Positions 1-9,935 of a stretch of DNA of 64,000 nucleotides are shown piece after piece. Each line of letters starts with the position of its first letter. Position 1 is the first letter of the stretch. The notes under the pieces were generated by a model, which was not told the origin of the DNA, did no database searches, and saw only the letters and a program-made list of their open reading frames with translations. The position numbers and the translations under genes are program-made. The DNA comes from Actinomycetes bacterium (GTDB lineage Bacteria; Actinomycetota; Thermoleophilia; RBG-16-64-13): the NCBI GenBank assembly GCA_024637095.1, contig JAGXFV010000018.1, forward strand, positions 1-64,000. The letters are read 5' to 3'.

Positions 1-1063
<1,063 letters not shown>

Positions 1064-1146
1064 GACTAACATTCTTACAGTTTGTTGCTATGCAGATTTG
1101 AAGGTGAGGCGGAAACGTTCCGCAGGAAGCAATAAGGTTTTGAGCT

Positions 1147-1264
1147 TTCCGGTGGCCATAGCGAGGGGGAAACACCTCTTCCCATTCCGAACAGAGCAGT
1201 TAAGCTCCTCAGCGCCGATGGTACTGCATGGGCAACCGTGTGGGAGAGTAGGTCGCCGCCGGGA
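1147..1264 (+). rRNA. rrf: 5S ribosomal RNA
   Basis: About 118 nt, starting TTCCGGTGGC and ending GCCGCCGGGA; these ends pair over ten positions (two G-U) as the 5S helix I. The conserved CCCATTCCGAACAG loop is present. It sits about 85 nt after the 23S end with no tRNA in between, so it is the last gene of the rRNA operon. Confidence 0.96.
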
Positions 1265-1274
1265 TTTTTCTTTT

Positions 1275-1307
1275 GAGCCCGTCTTCTAGAAGACGGGCTC
1301 TTTTTTT
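1275..1307 (+). terminator. rRNA operon intrinsic terminator
   Basis: A perfect inverted repeat, GAGCCCGTCTT / AAGACGGGCTC around CTAG, is followed directly by seven T residues. This is a textbook Rho-independent terminator ending the rRNA operon after the 5S gene. Confidence 0.95.
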
Positions 1308-1349
1308 GCCATGATCACGGAGTAAACGCAGACCGGCAAGGAGGCTCGG

Positions 1350-2252
1350 ATGGCTCGGAAGCTCGAGTGGGGAGTGCGCGGCGTCTTCCTGCCGATGATC
1401 ACGCCCTTCAAAGACGATCTCAGCATCGACTGGGAGGGCCTCGATACTCTGGTGGAATGGGCCATCGAAGAGGTCGGCGTCGACGGCCTGGTCCCCGTAG
1501 GCACCACCGGCGAATCTCCCACACTGGCTCACCAAGAGCACATCGAGGTCATCCGGCGGGTTGCGCAACGGACTTCTGGCCGAGTGCCTGTGATGCCGGG
1601 CTCGGGCTCCAACTCGACCAAAGAAGCGATCGAGCTGACCCTGGCGGCCAAGGGGGCGGGCGCGGATGCCAGCCTGCAAGTAACTCCCTACTACAACAAG
1701 CCCACCCAGGCGCAGCTCTACGAGCATTTCAAGGCAATCGGGCATGCCGCAGACCTACCTATTGTCCTCTACAACATTCCGGGCCGAACCGGTCGTAACA
1801 TCGATCCAGCGACCACCATTCGCCTCTGGAAGGAAGTGCCTCAGGTGGTGGGCACCAAGGAGGCGAGCGGCGACCTGCAGCAGGCGATGGCGGTGCTGGC
1901 AGAGACCGACGATACCTTCACCATGTACTCCGGCGAGGACATCATGACGTTCGCCCTCCTCTGCCACGGAGGCGCCGGCGCCATCGCGGCGGTCGCGCAC
2001 GTGGTGGGCAAGGAAATCTCCGAGATGTGCCGAGCGGTGTGGGATGGGGAGTTGGAGCGCGCCCGCGAACTTCACTTCCGGACCATGGCCGTGGTGCGGG
2101 CACTTTTCGTAGAACCCAATCCCATCCCCGTGAAGCAGGCGATTGCCTGGCTGGGTCTGCCCGCCGGACCGCTTCGTCCTCCGCTGGGGCCGCTCAGCCC
2201 GGAGGGGATGGAGGTACTGCGCCGTGAGATGAAAGCCGGCGGTTGGCTCTAA
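1350..2252 (+). CDS. dapA: 4-hydroxy-tetrahydrodipicolinate synthase
   Basis: Condenses pyruvate with aspartate semialdehyde, the first step of the diaminopimelate/lysine branch, in the cytoplasm. The 300-aa protein is full length. It shows the GTTGESPTL loop (about residues 50-58), the YYNKPT segment, the catalytic Tyr in LYNIPGRTG (about 142) and the Schiff-base Lys in VGTKEASGD (about 170). ATG follows AAGGAGG at good spacing. It is a single gene behind the rRNA terminator, convergent with the thioredoxin-like gene; no clear promoter hexamers were found in its short leader. Confidence 0.96.
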   Translation: MARKLEWGVRGVFLPMITPFKDDLSIDWEGLDTLVEWAIEEVGVDGLVPVGTTGESPTLAHQEHIEVIRRVAQRTSGRVPVMPGSGSNSTKEAIELTLAAKGAGADASLQVTPYYNKPTQAQLYEHFKAIGHAADLPIVLYNIPGRTGRNIDPATTIRLWKEVPQVVGTKEASGDLQQAMAVLAETDDTFTMYSGEDIMTFALLCHGGAGAIAAVAHVVGKEISEMCRAVWDGELERARELHFRTMAVVRALFVEPNPIPVKQAIAWLGLPAGPLRPPLGPLSPEGMEVLRREMKAGGWL

Positions 2253-2330
2253 GGCACTGATGGCGCTCGGCCGCGGCCGGCCACTGGGCTGAGATCCCAT
2301 CTGCGGGGACCGCAACGGCCGGCCCCCGAG

Positions 2331-2789
2331 TCAGGACAGAAAGCGGTGGAAGCGGTAGCGTAGCTGTTCTTCCGGTACCGCGCCTTCCAGCTTGTCCAGT
2401 ATCCGCCCCTGGTCGATCACCGCGACCGTGGGCGTCGCGTTAACGCCATAGCGGGCGGCCGTGATTCGGTTTTCGTCAATATTCAGCTTGGCCACGCGCA
2501 CGCGGTCAGAGACTTCCTTTGCCAGCTTTCTCATAACGGGTTCCAGGCGTTGGCAATACAGGCAGTACGGCGACCAGAACTCCATTAGCACCGGAACCGG
2601 TGACTTTTGCACGGTTTGCTCGAAGTTGGCATCGGTCACGGTCAGGGGCTCCGTCTGCCGCTGCGGCAGGTCGAGCGGCGCGTGACACTTCGCGCAGGTG
2701 GGCCGGGCCTGCTCCGCCCGCGCCAGGTCGACGCGGTTCTTTGTGCCGCACGAGGGACAGCGCACGACCACCTTTCCTGCTGGGTTCAC
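2331..2789 (-). CDS. Thioredoxin-2-like protein (TrxC type)
   Basis: Probable cytoplasmic disulfide oxidoreductase. The 152-aa protein has an N-terminal zinc ribbon (CPSC at 11-14, CAKC at 32-35) and a thioredoxin fold, the TrxC architecture. The redox motif is C76-LY-C79 in the context FWSPYCLYC. The usual WCGPC is therefore replaced, although the downstream cis-Pro segment NATPTVAVI is kept. GTG start with AAGGAG upstream. Standing alone and convergent with dapA, it has no operon partner to define its substrate. The LY dipeptide should change the redox potential or specificity, so general thioredoxin activity is inferred only. Confidence 0.85.
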   Translation of the reverse strand: MNPAGKVVVRCPSCGTKNRVDLARAEQARPTCAKCHAPLDLPQRQTEPLTVTDANFEQTVQKSPVPVLMEFWSPYCLYCQRLEPVMRKLAKEVSDRVRVAKLNIDENRITAARYGVNATPTVAVIDQGRILDKLEGAVPEEQLRYRFHRFLS

Positions 2790-3038
2790 CGGGAACTCCT
2801 TTTGTCTTTTCGGTCGGGGCGGGCTTCCGTTGCGCCTAACACTAGATACCCGAGAACCCGGCCGCCCATTACAACCGGTTCGCTGAGCCTACCTCGGACC
2901 AAGGACTCATTCGCTTCCTATTCGAGCTTGGTTAGCCTGAAAGCCGGTTTGCAGCGATTGCCAATGGATGCCCCATCCTCAAGCAATGCAATGAGCGGCC
3001 GATAGATGGGGTGGAGTTTCGTCGAAGAAGGGGTGACG

Positions 3039-3800
3039 GTGGATCTGATCGAGGCCTACATGGCGATGGTTGCCCTCCTGGCCGGGATGGTCGTGGGGAG
3101 CTTTCTTAATGTCGTCATCTACCGGTTGCCGGCCGGAGAGTCCCTCGTCGCTCCAGGATCTCACTGTCCCGAGTGCGGCCATCCCGTGCGCTGGTATCAC
3201 AACGTGCCCGTGATGGGATGGCTCCTCCTGAGAGGCAGTTGCTACGACTGCGGAGCCAGAATTTCCATTCGCTATCCGTTCATAGAATCCCTGACCGGCG
3301 CCGGCTTCCTGGTCGCCTATTTGGTGTTCGGGGTCCAGCCCGAGCTGATTCTGGCCTGGGCTTTCCTCGCGGCGCTTATTGCGGTGGCCTTCATCGACCT
3401 CGATCACTTCATCATTCCCAACCGGATCGTTCTGCCGGGCGCAGTGATAGGGGTGATGGCCTCCCTGGCGCTGCATCCCGAAAGATGGTGGGAGTACCTC
3501 TTGGCCGGGCTCGGGGCGGCCGGCTTCTTGCTGATCATAGCGATGCTTTGGCCGGGAGGCATGGGCGCCGGCGATATCAAACTCGCTTTGATGATGGGCT
3601 TCGTGCTCGGCCGGGACGTGCTGGTCGCGATGTTCCTGTCCTTTCTAGTGGGGGGCCTGGTCGGCATTGCTCTCTTGACCCTAAAGCTCAAGGGCCGCAA
3701 GGACCGGATCCCCTTCGGGCCCTACTTGGCGCTGGGTGCGGCCACGGGGATTCTGGTCGGACGGCAACTGCTCGACTCATATCTTTCTTTGTACGGTTAA
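3039..3800 (+). CDS. pilD: Prepilin leader peptidase / N-methyltransferase (A24 family)
   Basis: Integral membrane aspartyl protease that cleaves and usually N-methylates type IV prepilins. Visible: GSFLNVVIYRLP at the N-terminus, two CxxC pairs (CPECGHPVRW and CYDCGARIS) of the zinc-binding cytoplasmic loop, the catalytic Asp in FIDLDHFIIPN and the second in GAGDIKLALMMG, and several hydrophobic segments. The track start is ATG 3006. GTG 3039 is preferred because GAAGAAGGGG precedes it and it gives the usual short N-terminus; GTG 3033 is also possible. It precedes the pilMNO genes and likely serves the same pilus system. Confidence 0.93.
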   Translation: MDLIEAYMAMVALLAGMVVGSFLNVVIYRLPAGESLVAPGSHCPECGHPVRWYHNVPVMGWLLLRGSCYDCGARISIRYPFIESLTGAGFLVAYLVFGVQPELILAWAFLAALIAVAFIDLDHFIIPNRIVLPGAVIGVMASLALHPERWWEYLLAGLGAAGFLLIIAMLWPGGMGAGDIKLALMMGFVLGRDVLVAMFLSFLVGGLVGIALLTLKLKGRKDRIPFGPYLALGAATGILVGRQLLDSYLSLYG

Positions 3801-3953
3801 TGGTCGTCTCGACGCAAATTGCTGGAGACCGGCCGTATCTGAAGGCTTGCGAGGGCGTTAATGCACGGCAGGAGGCGGGTGCAGAGTGAGAAGCATCATA
3901 GGGCAAATAGTGGGAGTAGTGTCGTTGCTCACGCGCAATCTGGGTGAGGTTGA

Positions 3954-5063
3954 ATGATGGGCCTCTTTGGACGTCAGAACATGATTGGACTCGACATTGG
4001 CAAGTCGAGCATTGTGGGCGTGGAGGTGAGCGGTAGCTTGCCTTCCGCAGTGCTTAGCGCTTACCACGAGCGTCACATTCCCGAGGGCTTGGTCTTCGAG
4101 GGCGAGGTGATCGATTCGGCTGCTCTGGGCAAAGAGCTCAAGGCGTTTATGAAGGATTCCCCGCTGAAAGGCAAATCGGTGCATCTCGGCGTCGGCAACC
4201 AGAAAGTGATCGTGCGCACGATCGAGGTCCCCGAGATGGACGAAGAGGAGTTGCGCGGGGCCATCCAATTCCAGGCACAGGATTACATCCCCATCCCTGT
4301 CGACGAAGCGGTCTTGGACTTCCAGGTGGTCCGACGCTATGCGGACGAGGAGGGAGTGGGAATGCAGCAGGTATTGCTGGTGGCGGCTCAGCGGGACATG
4401 ATCGACGGATTCATGGATGCGGCACGGGTGGCCGGACTCAAGGTAGACGGCATCGACGTCTCGGCCTTTGCGCTCATCCGGGCGCTGGCTCCGCAGGTGG
4501 CCTTCGTCGACCAGGGGTCGGAAGATCAGGGCGCCTACGCCATCGTGAACATCTCCTCTTCAGTGTCGAGCCTTGTGGTGGCGCTCGACGGAGTGCCCAA
4601 GTTCACGCGGATCATCGGCACGGCCTTCGATCAGTTCATCTCGGTCCTCACCGAGGGCCAGGCCATCCTCCCCGAGGACGCCTTGCTGCTGGCGGAGCGC
4701 ATCGGGCTGCCCGGGCCGCAGGAACCGGAAAGCGAGACTTACAACCCCGCGGTCATCCAAGAGGTGCAGGAGGGCCTGGCGCGGATGGCGGAAGAACTGG
4801 GAGACGAAATCCGCCGCTCCCTGGACTACTACCAGAGCCAGGACTACTCCGCGTTCGTCGAGAAGGTCGCAATCACCGGCCGCGGCGCGATGATCCGCAA
4901 TGTTGACTCATACCTCTCGGACTTCCTCAACATGTCCGTCGAGTTGGGAAACCCCCTCCTGAAGATTGCCAACAACGCGACCGGTGAGGCGGACGAAGAG
5001 CTCGCTGCCGTGGCGCCGCGACTCGCCGTCGCCGTTGGCCTAGCCCTAGACGAGGTGGAGTAG
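3954..5063 (+). CDS. pilM: Type IV pilus assembly protein PilM
   Basis: Cytoplasmic actin-like (FtsA-fold) ATP-binding protein of the pilus alignment complex. It binds the N-terminal tail of PilN and links the motor to PilN/PilO. The 369-aa length is typical. The phosphate-1 type motif IGLDIGKSSIVGVEV is at residues 11-25, and the IPEMD and QAQDYIPIP segments are characteristic of PilM. Two ATGs in tandem (3954, 3957) follow GGGTGAGG. First gene of a tight pilM-pilN-pilO-pilP-like run with overlapping or abutting ends, implying one transcript. Confidence 0.95.
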   Translation: MMGLFGRQNMIGLDIGKSSIVGVEVSGSLPSAVLSAYHERHIPEGLVFEGEVIDSAALGKELKAFMKDSPLKGKSVHLGVGNQKVIVRTIEVPEMDEEELRGAIQFQAQDYIPIPVDEAVLDFQVVRRYADEEGVGMQQVLLVAAQRDMIDGFMDAARVAGLKVDGIDVSAFALIRALAPQVAFVDQGSEDQGAYAIVNISSSVSSLVVALDGVPKFTRIIGTAFDQFISVLTEGQAILPEDALLLAERIGLPGPQEPESETYNPAVIQEVQEGLARMAEELGDEIRRSLDYYQSQDYSAFVEKVAITGRGAMIRNVDSYLSDFLNMSVELGNPLLKIANNATGEADEELAAVAPRLAVAVGLALDEVE

Positions 5064-5758
5064 TGGTTCGCCGAATAAACCTAGTACCGCCGAGCGAGCG
5101 GCAGCGTAAGAAGACCGACCTTGGGCTCGTGGGTATCGTCGCGGGAAGCCTGCTGGTGCTGGGCGCCATTGGGCTGAGCTACTTCTACTTCACGGGAGTT
5201 GCCGGAGACAAGGAAGCGGAACTCGCCGACCTGCAGATGCAGCGACAGCAGATCGAGGCAGAGATCGCCCTGCTGGCTGAGTACGAAGCCTTGCAACTCG
5301 AAGTCGTGCGGACGGAGCAACTCGTTCAGCAGGTGTATGCTGGGCGGACGCTGGTCAGCGAGGTGTTTGGGGATATGAGCCTGGTGGTTCCCGATAACGT
5401 CTGGCTCGACAGCCTTGCCCTGCAGGCACCGGAAATACCGCTGACCGTCGCGGCCGCTCCCCAGGACACGGCGGCTGATCCGGCGGCTCCGCCGACGGCT
5501 CCCACCGCGCCTCCGGTAGCCTGGGCCCCCGGCACCGTCACGATCGCCGGAAAGACTTTCGATTACGACGATGTCGCTACCATGCTGGTCAGGCTGCAAC
5601 AGATACCGTCTCTCAAGAACGTTAGCCTCGCTCAGGCAAACGCCGACGGCGAAGATGACGAAGGCCTCAAGACCTTTTCGATCACTGCAGAACTCGTGAA
5701 CAAAACCCAGCCGGCGGACAATCCGCTGCCTCTGACCGCGGTGGAGGTGAGTAACTGA
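5063..5758 (+). CDS. pilN: Type IV pilus assembly protein PilN
   Basis: Bitopic inner-membrane protein of the alignment complex. The short cytoplasmic tail RRINLVPPSER carries the conserved INLxP PilM-binding motif. One transmembrane helix follows (about 21-45), then a coiled-coil segment rich in Gln/Glu and a C-terminal ferredoxin-like domain. A Pro/Ala/Thr-rich linker of about 30 residues splits the extracytoplasmic part, which is longer than in proteobacterial PilN. The GTG start overlaps the pilM stop (TAGTG), indicating translational coupling. Confidence 0.92.
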   Translation: MVRRINLVPPSERQRKKTDLGLVGIVAGSLLVLGAIGLSYFYFTGVAGDKEAELADLQMQRQQIEAEIALLAEYEALQLEVVRTEQLVQQVYAGRTLVSEVFGDMSLVVPDNVWLDSLALQAPEIPLTVAAAPQDTAADPAAPPTAPTAPPVAWAPGTVTIAGKTFDYDDVATMLVRLQQIPSLKNVSLAQANADGEDDEGLKTFSITAELVNKTQPADNPLPLTAVEVSN

Positions 5759-6438
5759 TGACCCGCCGGAACACCTACATGCTGACCGGTATCGTGCTGC
5801 TCATCGTGGTCGTGCTCTATTGGTTCTTCGCGTTGAGCCCCCTGCGCGGGGAGATTTCTGAGACCGAGACTCAGATCGCCAGCGAGCAGCAGGCGCTGGA
5901 CGCGGCGCGTGCCAAACTCGTGCAGATGGAACAAACCAGGGTCGAGGCGAAGCGCAACAACGCGCGTCTCATCGAATTGGCCAAGATGGTCCCGGTGGAA
6001 AACGAGGTCCCGAGCCTCATCCTGCAGATTCAGGATCTCGCCGCCGAGTCCGGCATCGAGTTCATGAGCATCTCGCCCTCACCGCCCGACGGCACCGTGG
6101 CGGACGTCGGCCAGGTGGCTCTGCTGCTGTCGTTCAAGGGTGACTTCTTCGACGTCAATGACTTTCTGTACCGGGCGGAGCAGATGGCGTCCGGACCGGG
6201 CCGGCTCCTGGCCGGAACCAGCGTTAATCTGACGGCGTCTGGTGAGCCCCGCGTGGGCTCCTCCCCGGAACTGCAGGTCGAAATCGCGTTGGATGCCTAC
6301 CGTCGAGCCGCGCCGGTCGGCCTTCCCCCTGTGCTAATGACGCCTCCGCAGCCGATTCAAGCCAATAACGAGCAGCCGACGCCCGACGCTCCCGCCGATC
6401 TCGAGAGCGAACAAGCCTCTGCGGCGCAGGCGAACTGA
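5758..6438 (+). CDS. pilO: Type IV pilus assembly protein PilO
   Basis: Partner of PilN in the alignment complex. It has a very short cytoplasmic tail, one transmembrane helix (about 8-27), a coiled coil (about 35-70) and a C-terminal domain with the PilO-like pattern around FKGDFFDVNDFLYRAEQM. The last 40 residues are a Pro/Glu/Ala-rich tail. ATG overlaps the pilN stop (TGATG). Assignment rests on topology, order after PilN and the family pattern. Confidence 0.88.
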   Translation: MTRRNTYMLTGIVLLIVVVLYWFFALSPLRGEISETETQIASEQQALDAARAKLVQMEQTRVEAKRNNARLIELAKMVPVENEVPSLILQIQDLAAESGIEFMSISPSPPDGTVADVGQVALLLSFKGDFFDVNDFLYRAEQMASGPGRLLAGTSVNLTASGEPRVGSSPELQVEIALDAYRRAAPVGLPPVLMTPPQPIQANNEQPTPDAPADLESEQASAAQAN

Positions 6439-6452
6439 CGGGGATGGTAGAT

Positions 6453-7016
6453 ATGACGCAAATGAACAAGACTACGAAGCTCCTGCTGCTGTCCTTCCTC
6501 GCTCTGCTCGTTCTGGCGGCGCTGGGTTGCGGGGGTGGCGAAGAAGCGGTTACTGAGCCGACTCTGGTCGCCGAGGAAGCCGAACCGGTCGCTGCGCCTC
6601 CGGTACAACCGGTCTCCGTCAGCACGACCGTACCCTTGGTCGTCGATGCTCTCTCCACCTTCGAGAGCAAAGACCCGTTCGTGCCACAGTCGGTTACCAA
6701 TCCGGGAGGGGGCGGCACCAACACCGGCGGTACCACCGTCACCACCAGCGACTCGACCGCGACGACCGCCCCGAGTTCTGTGAGTAACGCGCTCCATTCG
6801 CTCAAAGTGCTGAGCATCGACGCGGTCAACGACATCCCCGTGGTGACCTTCGAAGTGGACGACGTCATCTACGCGGACCGCGAGGAGGGCGACACGGTCG
6901 ACACCTCCTGGGGACAGATCAAAGTGATCGAGATAGACGCCGAAGACCAGGTGGTCGTTTTCCTCCACGGTAGCGAGACTCGCAGCCTGGGTGTGGGTCA
7001 GGAGTACCTCAAGTAA
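6453..7016 (+). CDS. PilP-like lipoprotein
   Basis: Signal peptide with lipobox LAALGC, so a secreted lipid-anchored protein. A Thr/Pro/Val-rich linker follows, then the ESKDPFVPQ motif typical of PilP-like proteins, a Gly/Thr-rich stretch, and a C-terminal beta domain of about 75 residues (LHSLKVLSIDAV to the end) resembling PilP/GspC. In Gram-negatives PilP connects PilNO to the secretin PilQ; no secretin gene is in the window. The track start is 6444; ATG 6453 or 6462 gives a more normal signal peptide. Last gene of the pilMNO run. Confidence 0.75.
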   Translation: MTQMNKTTKLLLLSFLALLVLAALGCGGGEEAVTEPTLVAEEAEPVAAPPVQPVSVSTTVPLVVDALSTFESKDPFVPQSVTNPGGGGTNTGGTTVTTSDSTATTAPSSVSNALHSLKVLSIDAVNDIPVVTFEVDDVIYADREEGDTVDTSWGQIKVIEIDAEDQVVVFLHGSETRSLGVGQEYLK

Positions 7017-7040
7017 CCCTCGGCCGCAAACCTTGCATTG

Positions 7041-7062
7041 AACGGCGCCTACGGGCGCCGTT
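7041..7062 (+). terminator. Hairpin after pil operon, terminator-like
   Basis: Perfect 9-bp stem AACGGCGCC / GGCGCCGTT closed by a TACG (UNCG-class) tetraloop, 24 nt after the PilP-like stop. Only a weak ATGCTTTAG follows, so it may terminate inefficiently, stabilise the mRNA 3' end, or allow read-through into aroC. Confidence 0.55.
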
Positions 7063-7135
7063 ATGCTTTAGAGGTTCCGACCGCGGATTGTCGAAGAGCA
7101 CGCCCGTAAGATGAGGGCGTCGTGAGGAGGAAGAC

Positions 7136-8329
7136 TTGCGTCGACTGAAGCTGGCTACCGCCGGCGAGTCGCATGGTCCCCTGGAGATCGCCATTCTCTC
7201 GGGCATTCCTGCCGGCCTGCCGCTCCTCGAGGAGCAGGTGGACCGCGACCTGGGCCGCCGACAACGAGGCTACGGGCGGGGTGGACGGCAGCAAATAGAA
7301 CAGGATCGGGTGCGCTTTCAGGCAGGCGTGCGGCGGGGTCGAACGACCGGCGCTCCCCTGGCGCTCCTCGTCGAGAACCGCGACCACGCCAACTGGTCGG
7401 CCACGATGGCGGCGGCGCCGTCGGCCGATCCCGATCCCCGTCCTGTGACCGTGCCCCGCCCTGGTCACGCCGACCTTTCCGGCATCGCCAAGTACGGCTT
7501 CGCCGACGCGCGGGACGTGCTGGAGCGCTCGAGTGCAAGGGAGACGGTGAGCCGCGTCGCCGCGGGGGCGGTCGCCAAGGCTCTGCTGGACCAATTGGGT
7601 ACCAGAGTTGCCGGACGGGTGGTGGCCATCGGCGGAATAGCCGACGAGCAACCCGTGGATCTGCGGGATCCTCTCTCGGTCGACTGGGAGCAGGTGGAGG
7701 CCTCCGATTTCGGACTGGCCTCGCCGGCCCTGGAGGAACGGGTCCGTGCTCGGGTTGACGAGGCCCGAACCCTTGGAGTCAGCCTGGGCGGGATATTCGA
7801 GATCTGGGCCTGGGATCTGTGTCCGGGCTTGGGCGGCTACGCAACCATGCAGGAGCGCCTGGATGGGCGTCTCGGCGGCGGCCTTCTCGGTATCCCCGCC
7901 ATCAAGGGGGTGGAGTTCGGTGCCGGCTTTGCCGTGGCCGCGGCTTCGGGGGACGAGGTTCACGACGCGCTCTACCCCGATGCGGCGGGGGGCGTCCAGC
8001 GCCGCACCAACAGGGCCGGCGGTCTGGAGGGGGGCATGACCAATGGCGCTCCCCTGGTGGTTCGGGCTGCGATGAAACCCATTCCCACCATGACCTCTCC
8101 GCTGCCATCGCTCGATGTGGAGACCCATGCATCCGCCTCCGCCCACCGTGAACGCAGCGACGTCGAGGCCGTGGCCGCCGCGCGGGTGGTGGGTGAGGCC
8201 ATGGTAGCTCTCATCCTGGCGGACGCGTATCTGGAGAAGTTCGGGGGAGACCGGCTAGCGGATACGCTCGCGTCTCTGGAGCACTACCGGCGTCGCGTGG
8301 AGGAGCGGGGGTTATGGCCGAGGTCTTAG
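7136..8329 (+). CDS. aroC: Chorismate synthase
   Basis: Converts EPSP to chorismate with reduced FMN, the last shikimate step. 397 aa, with GESHGPLE at the N-terminus, the RPGHADLSG and RDVLERSSARETVSRVAAGA signatures, and the C-terminal RERSDVEAV region. TTG start with the strong GTGAGGAGGAAG Shine-Dalgarno, just after a TGA-closed ATG reading. It leads aroC-aroK-aroB-aroQ. The position right after pilus assembly genes recalls the pilMNOPQ-aroKB linkage of proteobacteria. Confidence 0.97.
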   Translation: MRRLKLATAGESHGPLEIAILSGIPAGLPLLEEQVDRDLGRRQRGYGRGGRQQIEQDRVRFQAGVRRGRTTGAPLALLVENRDHANWSATMAAAPSADPDPRPVTVPRPGHADLSGIAKYGFADARDVLERSSARETVSRVAAGAVAKALLDQLGTRVAGRVVAIGGIADEQPVDLRDPLSVDWEQVEASDFGLASPALEERVRARVDEARTLGVSLGGIFEIWAWDLCPGLGGYATMQERLDGRLGGGLLGIPAIKGVEFGAGFAVAAASGDEVHDALYPDAAGGVQRRTNRAGGLEGGMTNGAPLVVRAAMKPIPTMTSPLPSLDVETHASASAHRERSDVEAVAAARVVGEAMVALILADAYLEKFGGDRLADTLASLEHYRRRVEERGLWPRS

Positions 8330-8850
8330 CCCTGACCGGCTTCATGGGCTCGGGAAAGTCGGCGGCGGGCCGACGGGCAGCAGAAAGGCTGGGGTGGGAC
8401 TTCGTCGACCTCGACGAACTGGTGGAAGACCGCGCACGAATGCCCATCCCCGAGATCTTTGCCAACAGGGGCGAGACCGGGTTTCGGGAAGCGGAGGTCG
8501 AGGCGCTGACAGCCGTGTTCGCGGAGATCCCGGAGAGGCCCGCTCGTAACCTGGTCCTGGCGCTGGGTGGGGGTACCATCACGAACGAGGTGGCGCGCGA
8601 TCTGCTGCGGGAGCAGGCCTTTGTTGTCTATCTGGCCACTCCGGTACAGGTCTGCTGGAATCGTACCCGCGCCTCGGACCATCGCCCGCTGGCCGGTGAC
8701 CGGGCGTCCTTCGAGGAACTTGCAGACGACCGGGAATCCCTGTACGAGAGCAGCGCCGACATGGTGATGGACGCGGAGGATCTGCCCCTCGAGGAGATTG
8801 CGCGGCGGCTGGAGGAGCTCGGCCGCGCACTCGAAGGCTCGCCCTCTTGA
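8314..8850 (+). CDS. aroK: Shikimate kinase
   Basis: Phosphorylates shikimate at O3. 178 aa with Walker A GFMGSGKSAAGR (9-20), the shikimate-binding Asp in FVDLDELVED, the RGETGFREAEVEAL substrate-binding region, LGGGTITN, and the lid Arg region around RASDHRPLAG. It overlaps aroC by 16 nt and shares its last bases with the aroB start, so translation is coupled. Confidence 0.96.
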   Translation: MAEVLALTGFMGSGKSAAGRRAAERLGWDFVDLDELVEDRARMPIPEIFANRGETGFREAEVEALTAVFAEIPERPARNLVLALGGGTITNEVARDLLREQAFVVYLATPVQVCWNRTRASDHRPLAGDRASFEELADDRESLYESSADMVMDAEDLPLEEIARRLEELGRALEGSPS

Positions 8851-9935
8851 GCTGGCGGCTGGAGCTGCGCGGGGCCTCACGCGACTCGGTGATCCGCGGG
8901 GGCCCCGGTGAATTCGGTGCCTTTGTCTCGGAGTTGTCCGAGTGGGGAGGGGAGGAGCGAGGCCGAGCTTACGTTATCACCGACGCAAACGTGGCCCGGG
9001 AGCGGGCGGACGAACTTGAGCGACTCTCGCGCTTCGGCCCTGCACGGCCACTGATCCTGCCTGCGGGCGAGCCCACCAAAGACCTGGAAACGTTGGGAGT
9101 CTGCTACTCCTGGCTGGCCGAGGGGGGCGCTCGGCGCGACGACGTCGTCATCGCCTTCGGCGGCGGAGTGATTGGCGACCTGGCCGGCTTCGCCACCGCC
9201 ACCTACCTGCGGGGCCTGTCCCTGTGGCAGGTGCCGACCTCGCTGCTCGCTCAGGTAGATTCCAGCGTGGGGGGCAAGGTGGCGATTAACCTACCCGCCG
9301 GTAAGAACCTGGCCGGGGCCTTCTATCTGCCGGACGTGGTGGTGATCGATCCGGTGTTGCTCGACACTCTGCCGCGGGAGGAGTTCCGCAACGGTCTCGG
9401 CGAGGTGCTGAAGTACGGCCTTCTGGAGGGTGAGGCTCTGGTGACTCTGATCGAGGGATGCCTAGCGGGGGTGAACCAGCGCCTTCCAAAAGCCCTGGAC
9501 GAGATCATCGAACGTTGTGTGCGCTACAAGGCCGCGGTCGTGCAGGAGGACGAGAGGGAGACAGGGTTGCGCGCCGTACTCAACCTGGGGCACACCATCG
9601 GCCACGCCCTCGAGAAGTATCTGGGCTATGGCAGGGTGGGACACGGCCAGGGAGTCGTCCTGGGATTGTTGGTCGCCCTGCGGGTGAGCGAGGAACTCCT
9701 CGGTCTGGATCGGGACGTGAGGCCGCGAATGCTGCGCTTGATAACCGCCCTGGGCATACCGACACAGGTCGAACTTCCCGACATCGACGGAGTGCTCGAG
9801 GCGACGGGTTGGGACAAGAAGCTCTCTGCTTCGGGCAGGGGTTACGTCGGGCTGCGGAGACTGGGCGAGCCGGTGCTGGGTCTCAACCCTCCGGACGATT
9901 TGCTGCTCGAGGCGTTGGAGATGATCCGCATATGA
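8847..9935 (+). CDS. aroB: 3-dehydroquinate synthase
   Basis: NAD- and metal-dependent cyclisation of DAHP to 3-dehydroquinate, the second shikimate step. 362 aa with LPAGEPTKD, GGGVIGDLAGFATATYLRG (NAD binding), DSSVGGKVAINLPAGKNLAGAFY, and the zinc ligand motifs LGHTIGHALE and GHGQGVVLG. TTG start overlaps the aroK stop (TTGA). Normal length and no missing key residues. Confidence 0.97.
   Translation: MSWRLELRGASRDSVIRGGPGEFGAFVSELSEWGGEERGRAYVITDANVARERADELERLSRFGPARPLILPAGEPTKDLETLGVCYSWLAEGGARRDDVVIAFGGGVIGDLAGFATATYLRGLSLWQVPTSLLAQVDSSVGGKVAINLPAGKNLAGAFYLPDVVVIDPVLLDTLPREEFRNGLGEVLKYGLLEGEALVTLIEGCLAGVNQRLPKALDEIIERCVRYKAAVVQEDERETGLRAVLNLGHTIGHALEKYLGYGRVGHGQGVVLGLLVALRVSEELLGLDRDVRPRMLRLITALGIPTQVELPDIDGVLEATGWDKKLSASGRGYVGLRRLGEPVLGLNPPDDLLLEALEMIRI

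Noticed and set aside
2275-2324. Two GGCCGGCC palindromes between dapA and the thioredoxin-like gene as a terminator
   Set aside because: The loop would be 34 nt and no U-tract follows on either strand.
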